DNA of 64,000 bases from Ctenosaura bakeri. Taxonomy: Eukaryota; Chordata; Lepidosauria; Squamata; Iguanidae. The translations under genes and the position numbers were made by a program. The stretch is taken from assembly GCA_948474755.1 (NCBI GenBank), contig CAOLHI010000021.1:682001-746000 (forward strand), given 5' to 3'. Shown here one piece after another: positions 1 to 11,306 of this stretch (positions are counted from its first letter, which is position 1; every line of letters starts with the position of its first letter). A model generated the notes under the pieces. That model was given only the letters and a program-made list of their open reading frames with translations. It had not been told where the DNA came from and searched no databases.

Positions 1-649
1 CTTCTTTGGAAAGTGAACTCTGGGTGAGCTTTTCTATACCTGAAACTTCCCACCGTTCCGAAGCAAGTTGCCTGTGCACACCACTAATTCTGAAAATTTA
101 TAGCTAGAAAACATCTCATGCATCTCAGTGTATGAAGTTTATTAGCAAGAAGTCAAATAACTACAAATAGGCCTTGAAATCTCATTTTAGCACTTTCTCT
201 CAAAAGACACCAGGGGATTTGGGTAGCTGGAAGTGAAAACAAGTGGAGGACAAAGAAAGGGTAATGACAGATAAAAAGGAAGACTGAATAATGAATATTA
301 TTAACATGGGAGACGTTTCTAAATCTGGCACCTGAAAATGATGCAAAAGCCTCAGCGGAAATCTTGTGATCTCTAGATAGGTAGCCAAAAGTAATTGGCT
401 CCCCATGGTGCCAAAAGTTCTCTCCCCAAAAGGAAATACAGCAAACTTCTAAAATATTGTGTCTTATACTTTTTTTCAGGAGAGAAATGGAAATCATTTT
501 TTTTGTGTGTGTAAGTATGAAACTCAGTGTATCTTAAAAATTTGAAACAGAATTTTGAAAAGGAATATTCTCATTCAGATTTTAAAAAACCCAAATCTTT
601 GATTAGACATGCCCACAGAAAGAACTAAGTACCAATGCTTTTTTTAAAA
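1..649. other. Unique AT-rich DNA, no feature recognised
   Basis: I see no convincing coding, RNA or repeat feature. The open frames on the minus strand (up to 114 codons) lack any recognisable domain. Confidence 0.5.
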
Positions 650-848
650 AAAATGATTTTGAGTAACAGATTGAGGTTGTTATACTTTGGACATATCGTA
701 AGACAATGTGACTCTCTGGAAGGACAACTGCAGTTGGCAAAATGGAAGGCAGTAAGAAAAGAGGGAAACCCCACTATAGTGGATTGATTCAACTAAGGAA
801 GCCATAACCCTGACTTTGCAGGACCTGAGAAGAGTAGCTGGTGACTCT
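650..848 (+). mobile_element. BovB/RTE LINE, 3' end of ORF (decayed)
   Basis: The plus strand can be read in broken frames as the C-terminal part of a BovB-type RTE protein: a YFGH-like phrase, then a charged RKRGKPH-like stretch, then a segment resembling the terminal DLxRxA..D phrase. These phrases also occur in the other BovB copies in this window. Frames are shifted and stops are present. The LINE resumes at about 1404, so roughly 550 bases appear inserted. Confidence 0.7.
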
Positions 849-1403
849 CAGGATGTGTGACTTCTGTCGTAAAGCATCTGCTAGATGTATATTATTGAGT
901 AGCCAGATTAGACATTGCAGAGTTAGCCAGAGCACTAAAAAGTATTGAATGCCAATTGTTGATTGCAGCTATGTATCTGTTGGAAGCTGGTTTGTGTATA
1001 CCAATGTGTCAACATATCAAATGGTTAATTGCTTTATGATCCACTGTTACAATGTATCTTGTAGAGGCAGAGTAGATCAGAGGAGGAAAACGAAAGTATG
1101 AACAAATGTTACAAGAACTGGAAATGCTTAAAAATAAGGAGGGAGGAAAGGGTGAAAGATGGGTAAACAACTGTGAGTCTGGGAAATGTCTAGAATCGTG
1201 AGATGATGCTAGATTTGTGATCCTCCTCAATCATGGTTTTTTGTGCTTCAATTTGTATGGAAAAGTATACAACTTTTAACCTTTATATATGCTTAGCCTC
1301 AACGACTTCAGATGTAGTGTGCTGGGTTGCTTGCTTTGCTACAAATAAGCACTGCTGACTACCTCTGAATGAAGTTCGTGGATTGCAAGTTATCCAAGGC
1401 ATG
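849..1403. other. Unidentified segment splitting the BovB 3' end
   Basis: BovB-like sequence stops near 848 and its terminal sequence reappears near 1404. The intervening bases resemble no repeat I know. It may be an insertion or a divergent stretch. No clear terminal repeats or target duplication are visible. Confidence 0.35.
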
Positions 1404-1487
1404 ACACTGAGGCACCTGGAGGTCCATCATTAATAAGGTCAGCATAAGTTGAAGTTAACTTGACAGCAAATAATAACAGGAATGTAT
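1404..1487 (+). mobile_element. BovB/RTE LINE 3' terminus
   Basis: This resembles the BovB end, in which a 'gtcgccataagtcg'-like stretch is followed by a 'cgacttgacggca'-like stretch and a short ACA-rich tail. It is consistent with being the continuation of the fragment ending at 848. Confidence 0.6.
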
Positions 1488-2604
1488 CAGAAAGCATGTT
1501 ATGCACCAATTTGACCTTAGCTCATTCAGAGCAAACAGTGACATCTACATCAACTACAGTCAAAGACAATGAATTACAGGAAGAAGTAGCCCAAAGTGAC
1601 TTTAAATGTAGTTGACTGAATCACTAGGATTTGTCTGTCTAGATGAGCCCTTATCTTTCTGTTCTTATCCAGGACATACAGTGTTTCTTCATTCATTGAT
1701 TTCTTCAAATATTTATAACCCACTTTTCAGTCAAAATGATCTCCATGGCAGCTTATGACATATTTAAACTACACAAGCAAGGAAGATCCCAATGAAATGT
1801 CTTTTTTCACTTCTCTGTTGTGGGAGACACCACTCTCTCTCCCCAGCTCTCTGTTGTTCCTGTCCTTTTAAGAGTATTGCAGATGAAGATATCTAGTGCC
1901 TCTGTCCACACTGACACCATTCCCATACTATCTACTTTCCCAGCTGGAAATGTTGGAGGTGGCCAGACAGCATCCACTTGTGTTTTTGTTGCTGAACAGT
2001 CAGAGATGCAGGCTTCCTCATGAAGCTCCCAAGCATTATCTAGAGGTCTAGGAGGATGACATCACTTTCATATGACCAAATTCAGAAACACAGTCAGATA
2101 CTGTCTGGATGTTCTCTACTTCTCCAAACACTAAATGGCCATGGATTGCCCAGTTGGCCACAGGTATGTGGCTAGCACAAGGAGAGGGGAAATGGAGCAG
2201 AGCTATTCCTGGTTGTGCTTTAGATTCTGATCAGGTTACTGTAGGTTCTTGATCTCTGCTGATGTTTCCTACAGATCATAGGTGGGAATGGGGTGCAAGT
2301 TCATCCAAGATGAACTTGCACTAGAGAAGGGATGAGACATTTTCTCCAATGAGGAACTTCTGCATTCAGTTCATCTTTTGAATTCAGTGGTAGTAGACCT
2401 GCACATGCAGGGCCAGTGCACTTGGATGTTCATTGTGCATGAATGCACATTGTGCATGGATGCATACTCATATCTGGTTGTGCTTGCAAATGCATATTTG
2501 GGGTCTTGGTTCAGTTGTGCAACACTGTCATACAAAACAATGGTTGCATAGCACAGTTAATTATATTTCCCAGCCTGTGAAGGTTTATGCCACACTGCCT
2601 CAAT
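1488..2604. other. No gene; unclassified DNA
   Basis: Nothing recognisable apart from a short near-tandem repeat of an ATTGTGCATG-type unit at about 2430-2466. The 60-70 codon open frames show no family features. Confidence 0.45.
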
Positions 2605-2608
2605 GTAG

Positions 2609-3569
2609 TGCTACTAAGCTGTACACCCCCATGCTTTGATATGGTTTAATTGGTGAAACATATATTTAATTGGCATAAATATAAATTATACTCTGCTATG
2701 GCTGCATGGCCATACTGGAGAAGAAGAAAAGCTGGCCAAACACATACACTGCAAAACTAGCTCAGGTAAGACCTCAAATCATAGCCAGGTCATAGTCGGG
2801 AAATCACTAGGGAAATTCCAGCAATAATGAACTGATAGTTAGCCTTCAACAACTCAAAACATTAGAGAAAATAGTGGCAGGGCCACAGGATGGTTGATTA
2901 TCTTAGTCCCTCTTCCTCTGATCACTAAACTTCCCTTTTGTCCCCACACCTGTCCAGCAATCAAGGAGCTATCATGATTCCCATTATCCTTTTGTCACTT
3001 GATGCTAAGACCATTAGCTCATTCCAGACCCCATTGTCCTCTCTTCAGAATCCATTGTTTATTCTACCAGAGAGCCATTTACATCATCGCCCTCCAGGCA
3101 AAAAAAGAGTATTTAAACCCCAGTTTGGGGCTAGCTAAATTGCAGTATGCTGGTTGTTGGTCATCATTCTGCCACTCCAATACTCATTCGTGTACTGTCC
3201 TTGGGCTTTTGTTCAAACCCACATCATTCTTTGCTTCTTTACTGGATTGATAAATATCACCTACTTCACCCTGATCTCTCACTATCTAAACTTTTCCTCC
3301 CTTTACCTTCAGTTAGCCTTGTGTGATTGTGACACTGGATGGATCTTGTGTGTATGCAGTTGTTAATTCCCCCAATAAAACAAATAAACTTACTTTTGGA
3401 TCTCCAGCTGGTTCTTCCCTGCAGTAGTACCAGTAGACATAGGAGTAAAAGCTCTTGTAAGGTTACCCACCTCTTGCAGGCCTCCTCTTTGAGCTAATAT
3501 TCCCCACCATTTCATGGAGGTATTGGCATCTCAGGTGGACCATTGATTGATCCACATTTTAGGGTAACA
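2609..3569 (+). mobile_element. Solo LTR (endogenous retrovirus-like), family A
   Basis: A 961-bp LTR beginning TGCTACTAAG and ending AGGGTAACA. A TATTTAAA box lies at 3110-3117 and an AATAAA polyadenylation signal at 3374-3379. The flanks are GTAG (2605-2608) and GTAA (3570-3573), a 4-bp duplication with one mismatch, as expected for gammaretrovirus-like integration. The 3' part is clearly related to the 57.6-58.1 kb copy and to the reverse complements of the LTRs at 16.1 and 61.3 kb. No internal retroviral coding sequence adjoins it, so it is a solo LTR. Confidence 0.8.
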
Positions 3570-3573
3570 GTAA

Positions 3574-4744
3574 GGTGTCGGCTCAGATTTTTTAGAGACT
3601 CAGTTCCAGTTCAGCTGTAGCCTAAATGAGGTAGACTGAACAGCCAAGTACAACCATCGACTATTATCTCAAACCCCAAGTGGGCTGGACCATGCAGATA
3701 CTCAAAGACAAAACACAGCCTTAAACATTTATTATATTATGAATTATCAATAGCTTTTGAACAATGTCCCCCTGGATCTCTTTGTACATACCAAACTATG
3801 ATTTCAGGGAGAGAAACAAGCCTTTTCATGTACTGTATGTATATTATTCTGCTTTAACTTTGGGAAGGTCAACTTTGACAGTACCTCAGGAAATAGAAAG
3901 CAGACCATCAAGGAAGCACTAGCACCTGCACAGAAGTAACTGCATGATCATAATTCTTCTCATAGAACTACTCTGATAGGGAGACATTAAAAAGGAATGA
4001 GGCAGAACAAGAAAGGCTGGAATGTGGAATCAAAAGGAGTTGGGAGAGATAAACCAAATCCTTGAAGTTAAGTGAAAACATATTTATCCATTCTCTCTCC
4101 CACCCCTTAATGGCTAACTTGAAAGGTAAGAGGGACATTTCAAAATATTTATTGCACTACTGACTGTTGGAGATTAAGCGCTAGAGCAGTTTGCCTTTCA
4201 AAATTCAGAAAAACAGTTGGCAGTGAGGAGAGTCCCAGGTACTCCTCTTCCAATTAAATATCATTAGATTTTTCTGCAAGAATCAGAATTATTTGCAAAG
4301 AAGAAACCCATAAGGTAACCAATTGGGAAGGTGAAAACAATGCACAAAATCTATTCTAGTGCAGTCAGATGGCCTTAAAAAAACATAATTGCAATGAATT
4401 GACCCAATTAGAGATGACAACTCATTTATCATAATACTAAGCAGACATGGGCGGATTTTTAAAGTCAAGACTCCAAAGCACACAAAGTATGTTTTTGTAA
4501 CAAAATGTCACAAAACAGTGTGTTATCATGACAAAATAATATGTTAGAAACTGTGCAAGCAGCTCTCCTCCTGTCTTCACCTACAACCTATGTTCTTTTT
4601 AAATTTGTTGAATTAGTATGCTGCCTTTTTCCTGACACAGTGCTTTATATGGCTGATCATTTCACTAGATTCCACCTGAGATGTCATCTAGTTTGTAACT
4701 ATATTTACCATCAGGGACAAAAACATTATTACCCCAAAAAGTTA
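3574..4744. other. No gene; unclassified DNA
   Basis: AT-rich sequence with no recognised repeat and no credible open frame. Confidence 0.45.
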
Positions 4745-4806
4745 GTGACTTACGTGTCCACCTGCAATGCCAGTATCTCCATGCCAAGCTGAGGAATTAT
4801 TAGCTC
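4745..4806 (-). mobile_element. Fragment of LTR family A, 3' end
   Basis: The phrase 'ggaattattagctcaa' preceded by 'cagtatctccat' matches the reverse-complemented 3' end of the family A LTRs. Only about 60 bases remain. Confidence 0.5.
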
Positions 4807-4810
4807 AACC

Positions 4811-4998
4811 CTAAAAAAAGCTCCCCTCATCATCTGAAATAACTAATTGAGGATCCAGTTTTGCTCTGACATAATTCACCACTCCATTCTTTTTAAATCG
4901 TTTGGCCAAGATAAATTCCTCACCTAATAATTTACATATCAACAGTTTTTGGTCTCTCTTATGTATGTGGGTCTTTTGCAAAGAAATAAGATCCAAGT
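4811..4998 (-). pseudogene. L1 ORF2 endonuclease fragment (distal half)
   Basis: The minus-strand translation gives the L1 endonuclease phrase DLISLQKTHIHKRDQK followed by ICKLLGEEF and GVVNYVRAKL. This matches the segment around the catalytic glutamate (normally LQETH; here the Glu is replaced by Lys). It is a different and older L1 than the one at 6.5-12 kb. Its upstream half lies at 5982-6062, beyond the inserted LTR. Confidence 0.8.
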
Positions 4999-5003
4999 CT
5001 AGC
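4999..5003. repeat. 5-bp target-site duplication CTAGC, left
   Basis: CTAGC immediately precedes the TG end of the LTR and recurs immediately after its CA end at 5977-5981. Removing the LTR and one copy restores a continuous, slightly frameshifted L1 endonuclease sequence. Confidence 0.85.
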
Positions 5004-5976
5004 TGTCGGGGCCTCCGCGGCCCCGGAGGTCCCCGCGGTCGCGGCTCCCGAGGAGGAGGAGGAGGACGACCCGGCCTCCTCGCGAGTAGCAGTGGAGGCC
5101 TCCGGTGCTGGGAACAGCCGTCCGGACGCTGTTGAGGCTACCGCCGCCGCGGAGGAGGCCGCGGATCCACCCGCGGCTACGGGCGGCCGTTCCGAGCCCA
5201 TCCCAACCGCCACCGCTGAGGACGAGGCCGGGGAGGCTTCCGCTGCCGCGGGAGGCCGCCCGAACCTCGCCTGCCCTGCCGCCACCGCGGAGCCTACCTG
5301 GACGGCCGCCTCCGCCTCGGAGGACGCCAACAGAGCCATCGCCGCAGAAGGGGAGTCGCCCGGAGGACGCTGGAGCCGCCGGTACCGGAGGAGGCCGACC
5401 AGGTGTGCGTCCGGGGTGGGCAGGGCCCAGGCGCCACTCTGGGCCACCGCCCACCCGCGGGCCCGATCTGGAGGAGCCGTCGGCCTCCCTCCCACGTTCC
5501 TGCAGCGGCGGCAAGCCAAGGAGGCTGCCCGCCACTCCCGCCGGCTGCTGGAGCGTCGGCTGCAGGCTGAGGCCTCGCAGCTGCGCAGCCACCCCTGGAT
5601 TGGCCGGCGCCAGCACAAGGCCCCTATTTAGGTCCCAGGAGGAGCTGAGTCCAGCACGGAGCAACAACCAACGGCTCTCCGTGCGTTGCCCGTCCGTGCT
5701 GCTGAGTTTCCACTGAGTTCCTGCTGTGTTCCTGCTGCTTGCCTGCCGCGTTCCTGCCGAGACCCTGCCCAGAAGCCCTGCCAACCAGCTTAACTCCTTG
5801 TTGCCTGGGTGAGAAAACCCTTTCTTTCGTTCCTGTTTGATGCCTGAAGCAAGGCTTGCCTTAGTTTGTTTACTGGACTGCTTAGTTGGCTGCTAAACCG
5901 CTGGCTGAGGCTTCTGAGGCACCAGCCTCATCCCGAGCTCGGCCCTAGCCTGCCCGGCCCCGCCCAGCCGCCAACA
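5004..5976 (+). mobile_element. GC-rich solo LTR, 973 bp
   Basis: Starts TGTCGGGGCC and ends CCGCCAACA, the TG...CA ends of an LTR, with a perfect 5-bp duplication CTAGC. The 5' two thirds is extremely CpG-rich, and a TATTTAG box near 5625 is followed by sequence that may be the R region. The orientation is inferred from that box. Several long overlapping open frames (179-261 codons, both strands) reflect GC richness. They share no protein family features, so I treat them as shadows. I cannot tell an ERV from a Ty3/gypsy-type LTR, since both can give 5-bp duplications. Confidence 0.85.
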
Positions 5977-5981
5977 CTAGC
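5977..5981. repeat. 5-bp target-site duplication CTAGC, right
   Basis: Matches 4999-5003 exactly. Confidence 0.85.
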
Positions 5982-6062
5982 TTTTTTTTAAGCAGTGAAA
6001 TATTTTGTTTTTCTTTTGGAGGATATTCACTCCATTGATGTTCAAAGTCAAAAATTTGTAAT
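5982..6062 (-). pseudogene. L1 ORF2 endonuclease fragment (N-terminal start)
   Basis: The minus-strand translation contains LTLNINGVN followed by a KKNKIF-like stretch. This is the conserved N-terminal start of the L1 endonuclease with its Asn. It reads on into the fragment at 4811-4998 once the LTR is removed, with a one-base frameshift in an A-run at the junction. Confidence 0.75.
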
Positions 6063-6154
6063 CTACACTTAGACACTTAAAAGGAAAAGGTCTGAAACAG
6101 TCTTTGTTATCCTTTTCTTGTCTAATCTGTGATGACACTGTCTCTAGCAATTAC

Positions 6155-6330
6155 ACTTAGAAGTTACATTTCTATACCACTTATCAGTGCAAAGCACTCC
6201 CTAAGCAATTTACAATGTGTTTAACTAATTGCTCCCAACAAACTGGTTACTCATTTTACTGATCTACGGGAGGGTGGAAGGCTGAGTCAACCTGGAGCCC
6301 TGCAAGATCGAACTCTAATGGTAGCTTCTT
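6155..6330 (-). mobile_element. tRNA-derived SINE with LINE-like tail, partial
   Basis: It shares the phrases 'ctataccacttatcag', 'tttacaatgtg' and 'gctgagtcaacctggagc' with the more complete copy at 52035-52254. Only the body and tail are present, and the tRNA-like head has decayed. Confidence 0.65.
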
Positions 6331-6399
6331 TTCCTTTCAAAGGCCATGGAGCACTCATTTCTTTAAGAACGATCCATTGTTTTTGATGATCTACACAAG

Positions 6400-6488
6400 T
6401 GCTATAATCTGGAAAGTGCTATAATCTGATTTTCTTTTGAAATTCTTAGTGAACTCCATTATCCAATGCATGTTTGTAATATGATCCT
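6400..6488 (-). mobile_element. BovB/RTE LINE fragment, RT region, left of the L1 insertion
   Basis: The minus-strand translation gives a HWIMEFTKNF-like stretch that continues the BovB reverse transcriptase reading (QAGFRKGRD..) found at 12077 onward. The two halves are separated by the L1 and share its target duplication. Confidence 0.7.
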
Positions 6489-6489
6489 T
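6471..6489. repeat. 19-bp L1 target-site duplication, left copy
   Basis: TGTTTGTAATATGATCCTT is repeated exactly at 12058-12076. The last T or two may belong to the poly(A/T) tail. Confidence 0.95.
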
Positions 6490-7029
6490 TTTTTTTTAAT
6501 TTTATTAAACTATAACACAAAAACAAACGAAAAATAAAACACCATGTGTTATACATAATAGTGAATTAAAAAACAAACAAACAAAACAAAACAAAAAATT
6601 TTTTTCCTTCTTTTAAACAATGCAAACTTATATTATTGTTTTTCCCTTCCCCTAAAATCATAAACTTGTTCAGCTTGTTCTATTCATACAACTTATACAT
6701 TTTTGTTACGTATCTTCAATTCTTATTTTCATTATATTCATTTTTATTATTATACTTTCACTCTTAATTCAATATTTTTCACTCCCATTTAATCTCTTAC
6801 TATTATTAATTATAAACTTATTACTTAATATCTCTAATAATAACCTCTCTCTAAAACTAATTAGCTTTTAACTTTTTTCCCCCTTTTAAACATTGAACAT
6901 CACATATCAAATTACATCTATAAATCACAAGTTTAACACACACAGATAATAAACAATATAAAAATACAAAATAAAAAATAAAAGTAATAATAATAAAAAA
7001 AAACCCACCCCCCAGAGCCAACTTTTTAT
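6490..7029 (-). other. L1 3' UTR and poly(A) end
   Basis: Runs from the ORF2 stop to the poly(A) tail. It is very AT-rich with short A-rich tracts and no recognisable second gene. The similar 'ttattttataaaaacaaac' flavour of 19995-20050 suggests that fragment is also an L1 3' end. Confidence 0.75.
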
Positions 7030-7878
7030 TTAATCCACTTTCCAAAATTGCCATTCTTCTTTTAACAGGGTAGCATTACCATCTCTTTTCAGAACTTTTT
7101 CTAAAAATATTTTCCAAATTTCTTCAAAATCATTTGTTTTTACCAAACCTTTCATAAACCTAATTCTACATGTTAGTTTATCATTAATTGCAATTTTCCC
7201 CACTTCTTTATACCATTCTTCTATTTGAAATTTTTCATTTGTCTTCCATTTTTTTGCTATTATTAATCTCGCTGCAGTTAACAAATTTGTTATTAATTCT
7301 TTCTTTGCCTGAGTACACTCTACCTTATTATATATGGACAACAACGCTATATTTGGACATACTGGTATTTCTAATCCTATAATCTCTTTTATCTCTTTAA
7401 AAACCTTTTGCCAAAATTCCTTTATCTTGTTGCAATTCCACCACATATGCATATATGTACCAATTTCTTGACATCCTCTCCAACACAATCTTGAATATTT
7501 CTCATCTATTTGATTTAATTTCACTGGAGTCAAGTACCATTTCCAAACTATTTTATAATAATTCTCTTTTATTCTTATTGATAATTTTTTTAAATGGCGT
7601 TGTTCCCAAATTTTTCTCCATTCTTGTATATCTATAGTTTGTACTGTCTCTTCCTCCCATATTTTTCTAAGATAATCCTCTTCTTGTTCTTTTGCTAATA
7701 TTTTATATATTTCACTTGTTGTACCTTTTAGTATTTCATTTTCTTGCATATTTTCTCTTTGAATAATAATTTGTTCAAATTTAGTATATTCTTTAAAATC
7801 CTTAACATATCTTTTCATACTCTTTGTCCATTGCTCTAGTTGTATATAATTTAACCAAGATATCTTAGTTTCCTGCAA
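7030..7878 (-). pseudogene. L1 ORF2, C-terminal zinc-knuckle domain
   Basis: A 282-codon open stretch out of frame with the reverse transcriptase part just upstream. Near its middle is the L1 cysteine motif: CWRGCQ, a spacer, then HMWWNC, matching the C..C...H....C arrangement at the ORF2 C terminus. It ends at the true ORF2 stop. The domain supports nucleic-acid binding in L1 family members. A frameshift lies in a run of AAATAAATAAAG at 7879-7895, probably slippage. Without correction this part is not made as one protein with the RT. Confidence 0.9.
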
Positions 7879-7889
7879 TCTCTCTTTCT

Positions 7890-9632
7890 TTATTTATTTA
7901 TCATTATTTTCATCCAATCTTTTAATCTATATATTTTTTGTTTTTTTATTTCTTTCTCTATTATTTCTCTTAAATTTAATGGAAATTTTTCCATCATTAC
8001 TATCGGAGTTAATATTGATATATTCGGTATCAATTTTCTTTTATTTTTCTTCCATATTTCTATTATATTTTTTATAAAAGGATTTTCTATCTTCTCCATT
8101 TCTTTCTTTGAAAAATTCCTAAAAAATATATTTTCTAATTTTGTCTCAATATTCATATCTTCTATCTCTAACCAATCTAAATCACCCTTTCCTGAAACCC
8201 CCTCTATGATATATCTCAATTGATTTGCATAATAATACCATTTTAAATTTGGAAGTCCCAGGCCACCTTCTTTTTGACTTTTATACCAATATTTCTTGTT
8301 AATCCTCGATTTCTTATTTCCATTACAAAAATTATTTAATATCTTATGCCACTCCTTTAACTCTTCCACTGATACTTTTATTGGTAACATTCTAAACAAA
8401 AAATTAATTTTAGGTAAAATTTTCATTTTTACCACTGCTATTCTACCAAACCACGATAACTTTATATTTTTATAATCCTCTAATTTCCGTTTAATTTCTA
8501 ATCTTAATTTCTTGAAATTTTTTTCTTGTAGTCCTTGTAAATTTTTTGTAATATCTATTCCTAAATATTTAATTGATTCTTTTACTTTAAGTAATCCTCT
8601 TTTACTACTTATAAATTTTTGTACTTCTTCTTTAGTATAATTAAATAACATTATTTCTGATTTGACCCAATTTATTTTCAATCCTGTCTTCTCCCCAAAC
8701 TCTTTTAAATGTTTATCTATTCTATCTATCTTTTCAACCGGATCTTTAATTGTCAACAATGTATCATCTGCAAATAAGCTTATTTTATTTTTCTCCTTAG
8801 CTCCAATTCCTTCCAAATTCTCATCATTTCTTATCACATTCGCTAATATTTCTATAACTATTGCAAATAAAACTGGAGATAATGGACATCCTTGTCTCGT
8901 TCCTCTTGTTATTTGAATCTGATCTGTAAATCCATCATTTACCATCACTACAGATGTATTATATGAATATAATTGATTTATTAACCCTTTAAATCTTTCT
9001 CCTAATCCTATTTTATTTAAAATTGTTTTTAACGCCGGCCATTCCACACAATCAAAGGCTTTAAATATATCTAACACTAAAATTCCAGCTTTTTGTTTTT
9101 CTCTATCCATTATGTTTATTTTATTTATCGTTTTCCCTATTAAATTTGCCATCTGTCTTCCTTGAATAAAACCACATTGATCTTTATGTATATATTTATA
9201 AATAAATTTATTTAACCTCTTCGCCATTATTGCTGTCAAAATTTTTGCATCTTGGTTTATTAAAGATATTGGTCTATAAGAACCTGGATCCATAGGATCC
9301 TTATTTGGTTTTAAAATTAATATTATTAATGACTGCTTCCATGATAATGGAATTTTTCCACCCCTTAATATACTATTATATAACCCTTTTAGTTTAGGGA
9401 TTAAACCTTTTTTAAATGTTTTATAGTATTCTGGACCTAATCCATCCAAACCTGGTGATTTTCCTCCTTTTAAGTTATTTATTACTTCTTCTATTTCTTC
9501 TTCTGATATCATTTCTTCCATCAATTCTTTATCTTGTTCTGTTAATCTTACTTTCCAATTTTTATTAATATAGTCCTCTATATTCTCTACAGATTTATCT
9601 TCTGCTAGATACATTTCTATAAAATTCCTCAA
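7890..9632 (-). pseudogene. L1 ORF2, reverse transcriptase domain
   Basis: A 580-codon frame with all major RT blocks in order: SPGLDGLGPEYYK, SYRPISLINQD, GFIQGRQ, the first catalytic Asp in VLDIFKAFDCVEW, RQGCPLSPVLF, and the catalytic FADDTLL. A thumb-like region follows, including LKINWVKSEIM and YLGIDI. The catalytic residues are retained. The frame is displaced from the endonuclease part upstream and from the C-terminal domain downstream, so ORF2 is a pseudogene. The listed start is simply where the frame opens, not a translation start. Confidence 0.95.
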
Positions 9633-9714
9633 ATATTTTTAATTTCTCTTTCATCAGCCTTTTTTCTTTACCAAATTTATCTTTTACTACGCCAATCATA
9701 TTTCTAATTTTTTT

Positions 9715-10857
9715 TTATTGTACTGATTTAGCCAGCATTTTAGAATTTTTATTGCTATATTCAAAGTATTCCCTTTTCAAATATATTAAGTTTTTCTGAA
9801 CTTCATCCATTTCTATCTTTTCTAATTCATCTCTTTTGGCTTGTAATATTATTAATTTCTGTTTAGTTCTATCTATTATATAATCATTCTCTAGTTCTTT
9901 TATTTCTTTTTCTAATTTCAATTTTTTTTCTCCTAATTGTCTCTTTAATTTGCTTGATTCTTTAATACATAATCCTCTTACCACTGCCTTCATTGTATCC
10001 CATAATACATCTTGTGTTACTTCCTTATTGTTTATATCCCAAATTTCTTGCCATTCCTTCTCTATTTTATTTACTATCTCCTTATAATTAAGTAACTTAA
10101 TATCCAATCTCCATCTTTTTGCTTCTCTATAATTCCTTTTCATGGTTATATCCAAATTCATCAAAGCATGGTCTGTCACTTTTATTGTTTCTATTTCTGT
10201 ATTTATTAATCTAGGTATCATATTCTTTGAGACAAAGATATAATCTATTCTTGAATAATTTTTATGAACTGATGAATAATACGTATATTTCTTTTCCTCA
10301 CCCTTTATTAACCTCCAAACATCTAGCAATTCATTTCTACTCACTAATTTATTCAAAATTGTTATATTATTATATCTGTCTCTAATTAATGGATCCGATT
10401 TATCTTTCCATCTATCCATCACCATATTAAAATCACCTGCCATTATTGTGTAATCTCCTTTCATATTTTTAATCTTATTAAATATTTCTTCATAAAACTC
10501 TTTTTGCTTCTCATTAGGTGCATAAATATTCACTATAACATATGTTTCTCCATCTATTTCAGCTTGTATAATTACATATCTACCTTTTTCATCTAACTCC
10601 ACACTTGTTACAATGAAATTACATCTTTTGGAAATTATTATTGCAACTCCTCTTGATTTGGATGTACCAAATGCTTCCTCATAAGTGGCTACCCAGTTCA
10701 ATCTAAGCTCATTTTTTTTATCTCTTTTTCCATGTGTTTCTTGTAAAAAAATTATATCAGCCTTATCTTTTTTTAATATCGATTCTATCCTTTTTCTCTT
10801 TATTATTGTCCCTAAGCCTTTCACATTCAGTGTTGATATTCTCAGTCTATTCTCCAT
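9715..10857 (-). pseudogene. L1 ORF2, N-terminal AP-like endonuclease
   Basis: Opens at ATG 10855-10857 (MENRLRISTLNVKG), the usual L1 ORF2 start. Endonuclease (exonuclease-endonuclease-phosphatase fold) signatures are all present: LNVKG with Asn, FLQETH with the metal-binding Glu, NIYAPN, MAGDFNMVMD, SRIDYIF and VTDHALM. In L1 this enzyme nicks the T-rich target strand. The frame ends at a stop about 30 codons before the RT part resumes. The 80 bases between read on in a third frame (GVVKDKFGKEKRLMKEKL), implying two indels, one probably in the A8-9 run at 9706-9714. Confidence 0.95.
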
Positions 10858-10914
10858 TTTTCATATTTCCCGTTTCCTAATCCCACTCCCCATTGGCTCT
10901 TTAGTGTGATGGTG

Positions 10915-10985
10915 CTCCCCCTCCCCCTCCCTTCCCCCCTCCCACTCCCCTCCCCCTTCCCTCCCTCCCCTCCCCTACCCACACA
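10915..10985 (-). other. G-rich tract (sense strand) in the L1 inter-ORF spacer
   Basis: On the plus strand this is a run of C4-C6 blocks separated by T or TT. On the L1 sense strand it is a series of G-blocks with one- to two-base loops, so it has strong G-quadruplex potential. The ORF1-ORF2 spacer is about 450 bp, far longer than in mammalian L1. Confidence 0.75.
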
Positions 10986-11306
10986 AACATTCGTCCCCCC
11001 CTTTCCCTCCAAAGCGCTTCTGCCTTGGCAACGACCTCCCATGGTCTTGGGGGGGTGAAGGTATACCTGCTCCCGGCATAGAGACCAATATCCTCTCCCA
11101 ATTTGTTTTCTTTCCCATATTTTTTCCCTCTCTTCCCCCTCCCTTCCCTCTCTCTACCCTTTTACTTTATATATATATAGATCAAACTCTATACATTTAC
11201 AATCTACAAGAATATATTCTAATCACTAATCATCTACCCTTCTCCTACTCTATGAAGTTCTCTTTCTTCTTCTTCTGTTATTTCATATTGTTTCTTCCAG
11301 TCCTCC

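Noticed and set aside
2609..3569. Part of a complete provirus
   Set aside because: No primer-binding site, gag, pol or env sequence on either side; flanking duplication closes on a single LTR. The same holds for the other LTRs.
4959..5784. Overlapping open frames of 179-261 codons on both strands
   Set aside because: They lie inside the GC-rich LTR, have no family motifs, are Ala/Gly/Arg/Ser-rich in all frames and have no splice or start context.
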